Below are positions 32,675 through 43,159 of a stretch of 64,000 bases of DNA, piece after piece. The stretch is from positions 1,546,888 to 1,610,887 of the forward strand of contig NC_090735.1 in assembly GCF_036898095.1 (NCBI RefSeq), given 5' to 3'. Every line of letters begins with the position of its first letter. Position 1 is the first letter of the stretch. The position numbers were made by a program, and so were the translations under genes. The stretch comes from Palaemon carinicauda (lineage: Eukaryota > Arthropoda > Malacostraca > Decapoda > Palaemonidae). The notes under the pieces were generated by a model. It made no database searches and was not told the DNA's origin. It saw nothing but the letters and a program-made list of their open reading frames with translations.

Positions 32675-33810
32675 TCTCTCGCGGGCCAGAGCGGAGCCAA
32701 CCAACGTCAGCCGTGTCCCTTTGTGAGAGGAGAACTTCTGAAGTACCCTGTTGACAATCTTGAACGGCGGGAATGCATACAGGTCGAGATGGAACCAATC
32801 CAGCAGAAAAGCATCCACGTGAACTGCTGCTGGGTCTGGAATCGGAGAACAATACAACAGGAGTCTCTAGGTTATCGAGGTAGTGAACAGATCTATGGTT
32901 GGCTGACCCCACAGGGCCCAAAGTCTGCTGCAAACATTCTTGAGAAGGGTCCACTCTGTGGGGATGACCTGACCCTTCCGTCTGAGGTGATCTGCCATGA
33001 CATTCATACCGCCCTGAATGAACCTCGTTACCAGTTAGCTTTTGATCTTTAGACCAGATGAGAAGGTCCCTTGCGATCTAGAACAACTTCCACGAAAGAG
33101 TCCCTCCCTGCTTGAAGATGTAAGCCAGGGCTGTGGTGTTGTCAGAGTCCACCTCCACCACTTTGTTAAGCTGGAGGGATTTGAAGTTTATCAAGGCCAG
33201 AATAACCGCCAACAACTCCTTGCAATTGATGTGAAGTGTCCTTTGCTCCTGATTCCATGTTCCCGAGCATTCTTGTCCGTCCAAAGTCGCACCCCAGCCC
33301 GTGTCTGATGCGTCCGAGAGGAGACGGCGGTCGTGTTTCTGAACAGCCAAAGGTAGACTTCCTTGAGAAGAAAGCTGTTCTTACACCACGCGAGAGAAGA
33401 CCTCCTCTCTTCGGAAACAGGAACTGAGACCGTCTCTAGCGTCATGTCCTTTATCCAGTGAGCAGCTAGATGATACTGAAGGGAGGGGAGGTGGAGTCTC
33501 CCTAACACGATGAACAGGGCAAGCGATGAAAGTGTCCCTGTTAGACTCATCCACTACCTGACTGAGCATCGGTTCCTTCTCAGCATGCTCTGGATGCATT
33601 CTAGGGCTTGGAAGATCCTTGGGGCCGACGGAAAAGTCCGAAAAGCTCGACTCTGAAGATCCATACCCAAGGAGACAATGGTCTGGGATGGAACGAGCTG
33701 AGACTCCTCAAAATTGACCAGGAGGCCCAGTTCCTTGGTCAGATCCATAGTCCATTTGAAAATCTCCAGACAGCGACGACTTGTGGGAGCTCTTAAAAGC
33801 CAGTCGTCTG
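32640..33810 (-). pseudogene. pol remnant of element 3 (RT tail, RNase H, methyltransferase-like)
   Basis: RT C-terminus DWLLRAPTSRRC and LGLLVNFEESQLVPSQT (open at 33554-33862), RNase H at 33078-33350 (SDASDTGWGATLDG, VDSDNTTALAYI) and the DIRS pol region after it (YCSPIPDPAAVHVDAF, YAFPPF) within 32117-32857. The RT catalytic half is deleted. Frames differ between the pieces. Confidence 0.77.
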
Positions 33811-36165
33811 ACGGAGCCGGACACAAGATCATGGTACTGCTGCACAGTCTGTGAACTGTCAATCATGGGCAAGCGAGGAAGTACAGTGACAACCCGAATC
33901 TGTCTAGACTGTCTGGGTCGTACAGACAACTCCTTATCGGGTTGCTGAGGTTGCCGCACTGCGTCACAACAAGTCACTTCTGTTGGTTGTTGAACGTCTT
34001 CCCCGTGACACATTGACTCCGTAAACAAAAAATCCTCTAACAAGGACTAAGCTTGGACTGCATGTCTTGCAACACAGCTCAAGGTCTATGGGAGCAGGTG
34101 TGGTAACAGACGGGATTAGCGACTGAAGTGGAACCATTACCTTCCCTGGAAGCATGTTATGCTTAAATAAAAGTCCATAGGAGGCTATGCAGCTAAAGGC
34201 TCCCTCCAAATGACAGAGTCCTCAAAGGAATATCAGAAGGAGGGAGAAAAGAACTTTCTCATCTACAGGGACCATATCCTAGAAAAGCTAAGTTCTCTCA
34301 GTGAGGGTTCACTGGTGCAAAAGCAGCAGACTAGAAGGCAACGTTATGAAACTGCTTGACAGTCTAGTGAGTTGGCAACAACCAAAGATGTGTGACTGAG
34401 AAGCATGCGGTAAGGTATGCAGAGCATGTTGTATGCAGAGTATGCTGTATGCAGAGCATGCTGTATGTAGAGCATGTTGTATACAGAGCATGCTGAATGC
34501 AGAGCATGCTGTATGCAGAGCATTATGTATGCAGAGCATGCTGAATGCAGAGCATGCTGTATGCAGAGCATGTTGTATGCAGAGCATGCTGTATGCAGAG
34601 CATGCTGTATGTAGAGCATGTTGTATGCAGAGCATGCTGAATGCAGAGCATGCTGTATGCAGAGCATGTAGTATGCAGAGCATGCTGTAAGCAGAGCATG
34701 CTGTAAGCAGAGCATGCTGTAAGGTAGGCAGAGCGTGTGCATGGCGTTTAACATTTCTCAGAAATTCCATGACCAGTGCTAGAGTGCTTTATGCATGCTT
34801 GCATGGGGTTTTAATATCAACATAATATTTACCTTACATTCATAACTCATGATTCATATTTTTGCCATATTTTGCGATATTGTTAAAAATATATTGCAAG
34901 GAATACAAATATATTTTTATAAGTAATACAAATAACCTCCATTATCATAAGGTTTGAAAATGGAGGTAAGGTATGCTGAACAGCAGAGTCAGAACGAGCT
35001 GGAACAACAATAGTTGTGGTTTCCTCTTCAAGACTCTGTTGAGGGAACACCTGAGGCTCAGTCTGCAAAGGCTGATCAAAGGAAGTAGCAGAAGGTAGGC
35101 GCATGGGTGGAGGAGGCCGACTCCTAGCATGAGTGGTTGAACCCATGGGTTGCGCTAGCTGAGCGGTGGGCGGAAGCGGAGTAGCAAGTTCCTGTTCCTG
35201 TGGTGTGAGCGGAGCGCGATGAGGTAGAGGCTGCGCAGAACAAGGTAAATGTCTCGCAAGCTGAGGCTCCTGAGGCGCAAGACTAAGGTGTAGTGGTGCT
35301 TGCCTTGTGGAGGGTTGAGCTCGCTGCAGCGAGAGCTGAGGAGACTGACTCATGGACGGGAGAGGTTGTTGTACCTCAACCGAGAGTTGCATCACTGGTG
35401 GAGCAGCAAGTGGAGGCGGAGGAAGAGAGGTATAATCCTCCTGATCCCATTGTAAAGGTTGCCTTAAGGAAGGCGGAGGCTGAACACCACTGGGAACAGC
35501 AAACTCAGAACGTGGCTCAACATCGTACGCCTGGCAGGTGGTACTGCGATCAGGCGGAGCGAGCGCAGGCGGAGCGAGCGCAGGCGGAGGGAGTGTAGGC
35601 GGAGGCGGAGGCGCAACACTCTCAGCCCGACACTCACGCATCAAGACCGAAAGTTGTGACTGCATGGACTGCAGTAGAGTCAACTTGGGGTCGGCAGACA
35701 CTAAGGTCTGCTGAGGTAAAGCCTTAACAGCAGAGATCTGTTGCGGCAGAACCTTACTCCTCTTAGGCGGAGTGCATTCAACAGATGACTGAGGAGAGTC
35801 AGAGCTAACCCAATGACTGCATCCGGGTTGTTGAACTCTAACTTCGTACGTCTGGCATAGGTCTGGACTTTACGTTTAAGAGGTCTTGAGACCTGAGACC
35901 AGCGTTTTCTCCCCTAAATTTCTTCTGCAGACGAGCAAAATAAGGGCTCAATCGTCTGCGGGTGGGAGTGACGGTCTCGGTAAGACACGCCCACAACCAC
36001 CGAGGATACTTCTGTGCGCCGATCAAGGCCTGCTGAACCCTTTTGTCCTTCGACATTGCTTCTCCCCTGGGCTTGGGAGCTTGCAAGAGGTCCCGGACTG
36101 GGAGGACGACTGGCGCGCACAGAAGTACCCTCACACACAACACTGACACACTTTGCGCTAATCAC
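33805..36165 (-). pseudogene. Rearranged gag of element 3
   Basis: The same two-block structure as in element 1. The upstream block lies at 35838-36165 (EGTSVRASRPPSPGPLASSQ); a 272-codon open part lies at 34883-35701 (LLQSMQSQLSVLMRECRAE, then Pro/Gln-rich). A 16-bp minisatellite follows (34416-34737), then the second block at 33805-34209 (VPLQSLIPSV, DVQQPTEVTCCDAVRQPQQP, DSSQTVQQYHDLVSG) fused to the RT tail. No Cys-rich N-terminus is recognised. Confidence 0.7.
34416..34737. repeat. 16-bp minisatellite in gag of element 3
   Basis: About 20 copies of ATGCAGAGCATGCTGT with small variations. Because 16 is not a multiple of 3 the array cycles through all frames and is open in several of them (giving HALHTACSAYSMLCIQ-type peptides on the minus strand). 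These open frames are a by-product of the repeat. Confidence 0.92.
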
Positions 36166-36169
36166 TTAT

Positions 36170-36461
36170 CACTTTGATTTTCTGTTTGCACTTATTTCAC
36201 TGAACTCGAAACTTTAAGTGGTTTGTACCTGAAACACGCAATTCTATCCTTTCTCAAAAGTTAGTAATTGCGAAAACAGAATTACAATGTAACAGAAAAA
36301 TCTAATGAAAGATAGATAATTCAGTGGCTGGAAAGAGACTAAACACTAGATCACTCTAGAAACGTTTACCTTCTTCCCCTAAAGAGACTAGGGAGAAGAG
36401 CAAAAACGATAACAACGTTACTCGCTTGAATGAAACGTTTATCCTCCTCTTTCTCCCTCCG

Positions 36462-36502
<41 letters not shown>

Positions 36503-37264
36503 ACTTAGAATCTGAGAGAAGAGCCCAATCATATATATCGTTAAAACATATTATTGTTAAGGGAAAAAATTGAAATATTTCCCAAAATGAAAAGTTCCTT
36601 TATTAGGATTAAAACCATTAAGTTAAGAAAGAATGAACAAAACGCTAGACACGGTTACTCTTACTGCAACGTGAAACCGTGAAAATTCTTTCTCTATCGT
36701 AACGATAGAGCGCAAGTTGAACGTTCTGAACGTCAACAACTGCAGAGACAAAACAAAACGTTAGTTCAACTTTGAAAACAGTACTAGACTATCAAAGAAA
36801 TTCTTTCAAAGACATTAAAATAGCATAATATGTTAACAGGTAAAACCAAAATGACGGGCTCAATGTTAATTAACTTCGGTACCAAGAAAAGACCGCCTAC
36901 TATTAGGAAGGTCGAATATAAACAAATATAAAAATTAATTTTAATAAGTTTATAATAAAAGGAAGTTAATCGAAGAGGCCTATAAGAGGCGGAGAGATAT
37001 AAAATAAATCTATAACTTTTGTTAAGCAAAATTAAGAAAGAGAGTCTATACTCTCTTAGACACCAACACTTCCGTCTAAGGGAAGGGTCGGCCATTTAAA
37101 GGTGAAAGAGAGTTCATACTCTCTTCGTCACCATAATTAATCAAATTAATTCCAAAAGCTAACTAAGCTAATATAGAAGTTTCCAGTAAAGCGACAGCCG
37201 AAATCAAAGAGAAATACTCCAAGAACATAAGCGTATCCCAGAACGTCTTGCCGGAAGCACGACA
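36170..37264. other. Leader region of element 3
   Basis: Collinear with the leader of element 1. (TC)n microsatellite at about 36466-36500. Two hairpins with perfect 8-bp stems AAGAGAGT/ACTCTCTT at 37038-37057 (loop CTAT) and 37106-37125 (loop TCAT). No supported ORF. Confidence 0.65.
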
Positions 37265-37422
37265 GAGGAAAAATTGAGGAGGTGTCAACAAGAAGTACTA
37301 TAGTACCTGGCCACAGGTGGCGCTGGTAAGTACACCCCCTTCTAGTATTGTGATAGCTGGCGTATCCCTCCATAGAATTCTGTCGGGCAACGGAGTTGAC
37401 AGCTACATGATTATCGGGTAAG
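37265..37422. repeat. Right inverted terminal repeat of element 3
   Basis: Reverse complement of 30805-30964; followed by the outer end AGTTTAATATTGAAAAA mirrored in the ICR. Confidence 0.93.
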
Positions 37423-37437
37423 TTTAATATTGAAAAA

Positions 37438-38146
37438 GCCAAATATTTGTGAGGTCGCAAGAGTACTCCTGTACTGCTTGTGGCCGAAGTGAAAAGTATT
37501 AGTCTTGATGACTGACAGGTTAGCAGGGCCTATCCCACCACCTGGTGGTAGTTATAAATACCTTGAGTTTTGTTGGCCAATCTTGCTTCGATGGACAATG
37601 GTTTGTATTCACATAGGAATAAATAAAAAAAAAAAAAAAACATTACATATCAGTAAGCAATAGAGTATAATGTTAGCATGTGTATAGATATGAAGGAAGT
37701 ACAATAAATGTCACAAAGAACATTAGAAAGAATGGAGGGAAAATCACTTATTTGAGTGAAGCTGATGATCAAATAACAAAAACTGGATTTCTGAACAAGA
37801 ATGAGAGCAAGAGCTGAGCAAAATGTATGAAATTTAATTATGTAATTCTATTATAAAATATAAAGCATAACACCAGAATTATCAACAGTCGACACCACAT
37901 ATCGGAAGGAAAGTAGGTTGGTAAATTCTATTATGTGAGGAAAGCTAACAATATAGCTGAACAAGTGGAGCAAAACACCTAAGGATTGTGACTTTGCAAT
38001 GGATAAAAGTCTGGTGAATCAAAAGGAATAATTTGGAAATCTTTGAAGGCAAGAGGATTGGATACTCTAGATGTGCTAGGTTGATGGAATGGCAGATCTT
38101 GAAAAAGAACTTATAATCTAGGAGGTGCAAGATGGAGGTAAAATGA
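37438..38146. other. Intron sequence between elements 3 and G
   Basis: Contains a poly(A) run at about 37625-37640. No exon or repeat recognised. Confidence 0.5.
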
Positions 38147-38849
38147 CTTGAATAATTTGTATTTTGCCGAACTATAAAAACGTGAATTCTTTACTATAAA
38201 ACGAGAACACTGAAGGCTGCAATACAGCAGTTAAAACTTTTAATGAGGTGTAAACTACTGGTGGGTAATTACCTGGCCAGTAACGGGGAGGCAACCACTT
38301 ACCCTGCAGCTTACTGTAACCTTAATTGGATTGCAGCTAGGACTTAAATTGGGGTTGGTGATGGCAGCCAAGTGTGAGTAAAGAACACAGGTTTGTATTG
38401 TTAGGAAAAATACAAATTATTTCAAAACTCCTACAACCCATTCATTCTTTACAATAGGAGACTCATATTTAGAGGAAGTCCCCGTTCCCACTGGGTGGAT
38501 ATTTAACCCGGGGATATAGGACTTCGCACTGGTGCTTAAGTGCCTGATCTATACAACTTGAGTTATGAGCGAAAAAACACCCATGAACAGCACGGCCCGT
38601 ATAATCGACAGTATCCGAGTTGGACTTCTCTATGTGGTGACCAAAGCGATGAAGCGTACATGTCATGGAAGGCGTGTCTCAAGAAGTAAAAGGTTTGCTC
38701 GCTTACAACACACTCCCCTTTGTAGGGAATGTGGAGAAAAGACCTCAAGTGCTTGCATCCCCTGAAACACAAAATGAGCTTACCTATCTCTAGATCAATT
38801 TCAGCTGGTCAGGTTTTGAAGCCGAGCCCCAAGAGAGGGGAAAGGTTGA

Positions 38850-39970
38850 AAGAAAAAAGGAGGCCAGTCTCTCTTCATATTTATCCTAGACTTGCACATA
38901 AGCTTAGCCCTTGAATCACAGATAATGGTCCTGTTAAGGAACCATGGAAGATATATCACCTGCTGAGCAGAAACAACAGGACCTAGTGTAAATGTGTCCG
39001 TGGTACTGAGTGTCACATCCCACAGGTAATGGGCTGTAAAGGTGGTTTCTCTCTTCCATACCTCTTCCCTTAGAACCTGCATCACAGAAAATTTCTTGGA
39101 AAGCTAATGAGATTGCAAGACCTCTAATGTTGTGAGCTTTCACTCAGGGTACTGACGATCATGAAGCCTCTACTGCTCTTGAGATAATTTCTTTAAACAA
39201 AAAGGGGATGGTATTCTCAGTGACCCTTTTCTTAATCCTCCATGTGCTTATGAAGAGGTTCTGCAGGCAGGGCCTTGAAGGCTAGGTACACTTGAAATGG
39301 TTCCTAAAAGCCCTAACAGGGCAGTAGAAGTTAATTAGGATCATCGATTACTGAACAAAGATTAGAAAAATTGAACAATGAAAATCTAGGATCCGATGAT
39401 GCCGGGTTTTGTATATTTGCCACAAACTCTGAGATGAAGCTTAGGGAGACTTCACTCCACTCCCTTGAATAGGTGATGTTAAATGCCAGTCCATGCAGTT
39501 CACTTAGTCATTTGCCAGACGCCAAAGTGAGAAGAAACAGATTACAAAATGAGGACCATATAAAACGCTCATTTCAGAAGTTTGTAAGGTGCTTCACAGA
39601 TCTTAAACCTTTATGACATCTCAGGATGGAGGACTGACTACAACCGGAGTGCAGATTTGCTCAAGGCCCTGCATCAGCATGCAAATTCCCTCTGAGGAAG
39701 AAATGTCAAATCCATAGTTTAATGAATAGGGTTAAGGCTGAGCAATAACCTTTTACCACAGAAACAGAAGTGTTTCTCCCTATGGAGGTAGAACAAAAAA
39801 TCCGCAATCATAGGTATAGAGGCATCGAGGAAAGATACCCCTTGAACTACACCAACCATAAAAGAAAACCTAGGGCCTACATTGCCTGGAGTCAAGGATT
39901 TTCAGAGATACCTAGATATCTATTGTACAGTCTCTCTAGAAAACCCTTCTGAGAGGGGAGAAGCTGGATA
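38850..39970 (-). pseudogene. Tyrosine recombinase remnant of element G
   Basis: C-terminal blocks are visible in two frames: NIRGLAISLAF (from 38934-39143) and VWKRETTFTAHYLWDVT, TLGPVVSAQQV (38801-39085), including the nucleophile context TAHYL. Further N-terminal parts (39.2-39.97 kb) are decayed but align by eye with the YR of element E at nucleotide level. Multiple stops. Confidence 0.7.
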
Positions 39971-39999
39971 GTCTCCTCGCATAAAATTGTAGGGACTAT

Positions 40000-40656
40000 G
40001 GTGTTGCGGAAAATCCTGACAAGGGGCTCTTGCAGAAGATGTGTATGGTGTGGGAGTTCTCTCGGTATCTCCAGCAGGAGATGCAGTAGATCCGCATACC
40101 ATTCTAGGAGCAGCTAAAAGGAGACTATTAGTGTAACCACCATATTTGGGGTTTTGCTTATCCTGTTGAGAACTTTTCTTAACAGACAGAATGGCAAAAA
40201 GGAGGGCCAAATCAAGCTAAGGACTTCCGACTTCTGAAAAGCAAAGGAAGAAGTAAAGTTACCCAAGAAGGGAGACACTGCAGAACCACTAGGGGGAGCA
40301 ACAGTCTCCATAATCCTAGGAGTGCCCCGGGCATCAATCGACCACCACTCTTACCTGAATGCCCTTCAGAGGAAGCAAGGAAAGAGTCAGCAGGGAGTTC
40401 CAGGGGAAGAAAGAGAAGGCTCGAACTTCTTAGACACTGAGGAAGAGCCCAAAGGCAAAGTGTTCCTTTTGGCCTCCTCCTTCCTCCTGCTAAACAACAT
40501 TGACTGGGAGGGTGGCCACTCCCTACGCTCATCACATGTCGAGGCTTCCGAACATACATTTCAGCAGCAAGAACAGCACAGCAAATGAGGATCTACAACT
40601 AAACTACTCATAAATGTGATGCAGGTCTTGGTCAGCACAATGGGGCATGTTCGCAT
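40000..40656 (-). pseudogene. gag N-terminal remnant of element G
   Basis: From an ATG at 40656 the minus strand reads MRTCP, then TFMSSLVVDPHLLCCSC, then REWPPSQ. This is the same start as the gag of element E (MRTCP, TFMSALDTDPHTLCPQC, REWSASQW). One stop within the Cys region; the rest is short and broken, joined by deletion to YR sequence. Confidence 0.65.
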
Positions 40657-41149
40657 GATGAGTAGTCACACGCACAGCCACACAGCTGGAAGAAAAAATT
40701 GTTAGAATTTTCCAAAGTCAACAAAAGCATAAACTGCCAAATTTCCAGCATAGAGGAACAAGTTCACTCTGACAACTGAAATCCAATTAAGATGTTACAG
40801 TGAGCTGCAGGGTAGGCAGTTGCCTCCTGGCTACCAGACAGATAATTACCTGCCGGGTGTTTACACCTCGTTAAAAGTTTTAATGCCCATATTTCAGCCT
40901 TTGCTGTTCTCTTTCTCCTATAGTAAAGAATGAATAGTTTGTATGCATGTAGGAACAAAATGTAATCAAAGCAAGTTTACATTTTGCAGCTTCAGAGAAG
41001 TCTTTTATTGGTGAAAGTGGTAAGATTGCTATGCATAATTTCCTTTAAAACTAACTAAACTTGAACATTTTAATGACCACAACAAAATCTTAAACAATAA
41101 AATAAAGTACCCACTTTAATAAACCTAGATACAGTATTTATTAACATAC

Positions 41150-41355
41150 TCATCTATTTTATATATCTTGTCAGAAAGAAAAACATCATCCAGAAGTTTG
41201 TTGGTGTTTCTTCGTTCTGCAGCTAGAACAATTCCATCATTAGCCAGAATCCCTAAGCATGTACCAGCATGACCAATGGCTTCCATAGCATACTCCACTT
41301 GATACAATCTCCCTTCTGGGGAGAAGATGGTTGTTTTGGAATCATAACGACGTGC
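41150..41355 (-). CDS. PSMA4: PSMA4 coding exon (first visible; residues 2 to about 70)
   Basis: Encodes [20 protein letters not shown], then [20 protein letters not shown], then [14 protein letters not shown] and KIYKID. The segment [20 protein letters not shown] is the conserved proteasome alpha-subunit N-terminal signature that gates the 20S pore. The acceptor AACAG ends at 41356 and the exon starts in phase 0 at the codon for residue 2, so the initiator Met sits alone with the 5' UTR in an upstream exon that cannot be recognised by homology. The donor GTATGT begins at 41149, after the GA of a split Asp codon. The open frame beyond the donor (YVNKYCI) is intron. The residue after the Met is Ala, as in insects, rather than Ser as in mammals. 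Confidence 0.96.
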
Positions 41356-41356
41356 C

Positions 41357-42117
41357 TGTTAAATAAAACATTACAAAGATATCAATGCCTGAAGTGAAGA
41401 AAACATTCATTATAAAAATGTAACAGTAAACATTGCAATGAAAAGACTTGTGAAAAAATAAAGTACAGTACAGTACATGTATTGGTCACACCAAAAGAAA
41501 TTACATATTTTATTTACTTACAATTCTAATTATAATAGACAGTACAAGCTTAATCAAAACAAAATACAAGCTAATCTAGTTAGTTAAATTGGGATGTTCT
41601 GACTATGGCCATTGTGTTTATCATTATTATTATTAACCAAGCTACAACCCTAGCCTGAAAAGCAGGAAGCTATAATTATGCCCAAGGATTCCAACAGGGA
41701 AAATAGCCCAATGAAAAAAGGAAATAAGGAAACGGGTAGAATAGTGTGCCCAAGTACGAGAACTCTAACTCAATACAATGGAAGACCATGGTAAAAAGGC
41801 TATGTCACTACCTAAGAACAAAGAACAATGGTTTGATTTTGCAGTGTGTCTCCTCCTAGAACAACTGCTTACCATAGTTAAAGTCTCTCTTCTACCCTTA
41901 CAATTGTAAAGTAGCCACCAAACAATTACAGTGCAGTAGTTAAACCGAGAAGAATTTTGTTGTTATCTTAATGCTGTTCGCTGTACGATATTTGGTGTAA
42001 GTGTAGACAAAGGAAAAATGAGCCATAACAAGAGAGGGATCCAATGTAATACTATCTGGCTAGTCGAAGGACCCAATAACTCTCTCAGTAGCATTCCAAT
42101 GGGAGAAATATCCCTTC
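41357..42117. other. PSMA4 upstream intron or 5' flank
   Basis: Unassigned sequence except for the SINE-like copy at 41622-41965. The short start-codon exon of PSMA4 may lie in this stretch or further right, but I cannot identify it. Confidence 0.5.
41622..41965 (-). mobile_element. SINE-like retroposon (iv), (TTA)n at left
   Basis: Reverse complement of the copy at 27800-28497: (ATT)n, AAGCTACAACCCTAGCCTGA, then CCAACAGGGAAAATAGCCCA, and further matches such as TTACAGTGCAGTAGTTAA (complement of the ACTACTGCACTGTAATTGTT region). Confidence 0.75.
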
Positions 42118-42249
42118 TAATATAACCTAATCTAACATAAGTATTAAAAGAAATTATATGATGTATCAACCCTGCAACAAATTACCCAATAATTTCAGCA
42201 GGGTTGTTACATCATATAGTTTCTTTAGTAATTATGTTAGGTTATATTA
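42118..42249. repeat. Foldback (MITE-like) palindrome
   Basis: Left arm 42118-42175 and right arm 42198-42249 are imperfect reverse complements (TAATATAACCTAATCTAACA...CCCTGC and GCAGGG...ATGTTAGGTTATATTA) separated by 22 bp. About 130 bp overall, AT-rich, non-coding. It could be a MITE or solo hairpin; no target duplication identified. Confidence 0.7.
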
Positions 42250-42345
42250 CGTCAGATATGTTAAGTTGGTTATTCCTGTTACTGGATGGGAAATATAACC
42301 CCGCTTCCTACAAATTCTCAGGTCTAAAGTTCAAAATCAGGAAAA

Positions 42346-42385
42346 ATGACAAATTCGAAGATAATATGACAAATTCGAAGATAAT
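42346..42385. repeat. Tandem duplication of the terminal 20 bp at left end of D
   Basis: ATGACAAATTCGAAGATAAT at 42346-42365 is repeated exactly at 42366-42385. The same unit occurs once in the ICRs of D and E (as complement, near 42660 and 50755) and is absent at the D-E junction (50467). Confidence 0.9.
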
Positions 42386-42414
42386 TTGTATTTTTCCTAA
42401 CCATACAAACCTTA

Positions 42415-42576
42415 GCTATTTACAAAGGGTATTACTTTTAGCGTAGCTGAAATGGCGAGCCATTAGAATTTAACGAGGGTGTATTACCCCCGCGCTAGTT
42501 AGCGGGGGGGGGTAGGGGAGTGGTAGCTAGCTACCCCTCCTCCCCCTCACACACAGGTGAATACTCACTTTCACTT
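42415..42576. repeat. Left inverted terminal repeat of element D
   Basis: Reverse complement of 50270-50440: GGTGTATTACCCCCGCGCTA, GTGGTAGCTAGCTACCCCTC and CACACACAGGTGAATA, with length differences in the G/C run. Confidence 0.9.
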
Positions 42577-42609
42577 AAGAGGTAGGACTTGTCTTGGGGG
42601 ACAGGGCTG

Positions 42610-42720
42610 GCGGGCAAATATGTGTAAATAGCTAAGGTTTGTATGGTTAGGAAAAATACAAATTATCTTCGAATTTGTCATTTGTTCCGTAACCGAAATA
42701 CAAACCACGCTATTTACAAA
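42610..42720. repeat. Internal complementary region of element D
   Basis: AAATAGCTAAGGTTTGTATG, then GTTAGGAAAAATACAAATTA, then TCTTCGAATTTGTCAT mirror the left end; TTGTTCCGTAACCGAAATAC and AAACCACGCTATTTAC mirror the right end (50425-50467). Confidence 0.87.
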
Positions 42721-43159
42721 GGGTGACTTATCCCTTAGGAAGGGTGGAAAGTCCCCAGCCATACTGGCTTTGGCTTTACCCGGGGACTCAGAATCCGAGT
42801 GAGTCGCACTCGAGAAAAGGAGTCCCTGCACCTCACAAGTTCCTTGCTCCGCAAGGAACCCTGTGGCCTACGTAAGCTTGTGTGTGAAGGAAGAAGTGTG
42901 ACCCGTCCTAGGCAGTTGACCTGGAGTTCCAGAAGGAACTCTGGGTTAGGACGTTCCCAATACTACCTCGTCAGGGTATGGGGGACGCGACAGTATTAAC
43001 TCAATACTCGGAACACAAGGAAGCATGGTTTACCTGCAGAGGTTCGAGGTCAGCTATGCAGAGACCAGGATGCTGCTTCCCCGTAGAGGGGATGATGAAG
43101 AAAGAAGTAAGGGCCAGACATACTTCTTTCGTTCATGCAGACTAAAACCTGATAACAAT

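Larger units (their letters stand above)
30769..37437 (-). mobile_element. DIRS-like element 3 (family A, internally deleted copy)
   Basis: About 6.7 kb; ITRs 30805-30964 and 37265-37422, ICR 31008-31100; gene remnants as in element 1 and in the same order, on the minus strand. It shares with element 1 the gag-to-RT deletion, the duplicated gag block and the leader, and is very similar in sequence. It differs in its gag minisatellite and lacks the SINE and the leader insertion. It lies in the 12.5-kb PSMA4 intron. Confidence 0.9.
38147..40960 (-). mobile_element. DIRS-like element G (internally deleted, old)
   Basis: About 2.8 kb. ITR arms: 38185-38335 and 40790-40935 are recognisable reverse complements (AGCAGTTAAAACTTTTAATG against CGTTAAAAGTTTTAATGCCC; TGGGTAATTACCTGGCCAGT against CAGACAGATAATTACCTGCC). 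The ICR is at about 38390-38460 (TTGTATTGTTAGGAAAAATA, then CCATTCATTCTTTACAATAG). YR remnants are at the left and the gag N-terminus at the right. RT, RNase H and most of gag are missing. Its right end is about 190 bp from the PSMA4 exon at 41150. Confidence 0.8.

Noticed and set aside
34416..34737. A CRISPR array or coding repeat protein
   Set aside because: 16-bp direct repeats without spacers in a eukaryotic retrotransposon; a minisatellite.
41125..41149. Continuation of the PSMA4 reading frame as YVNKYCI
   Set aside because: Follows a consensus donor GTATGT; the next exon completes the codon and matches the protein family.
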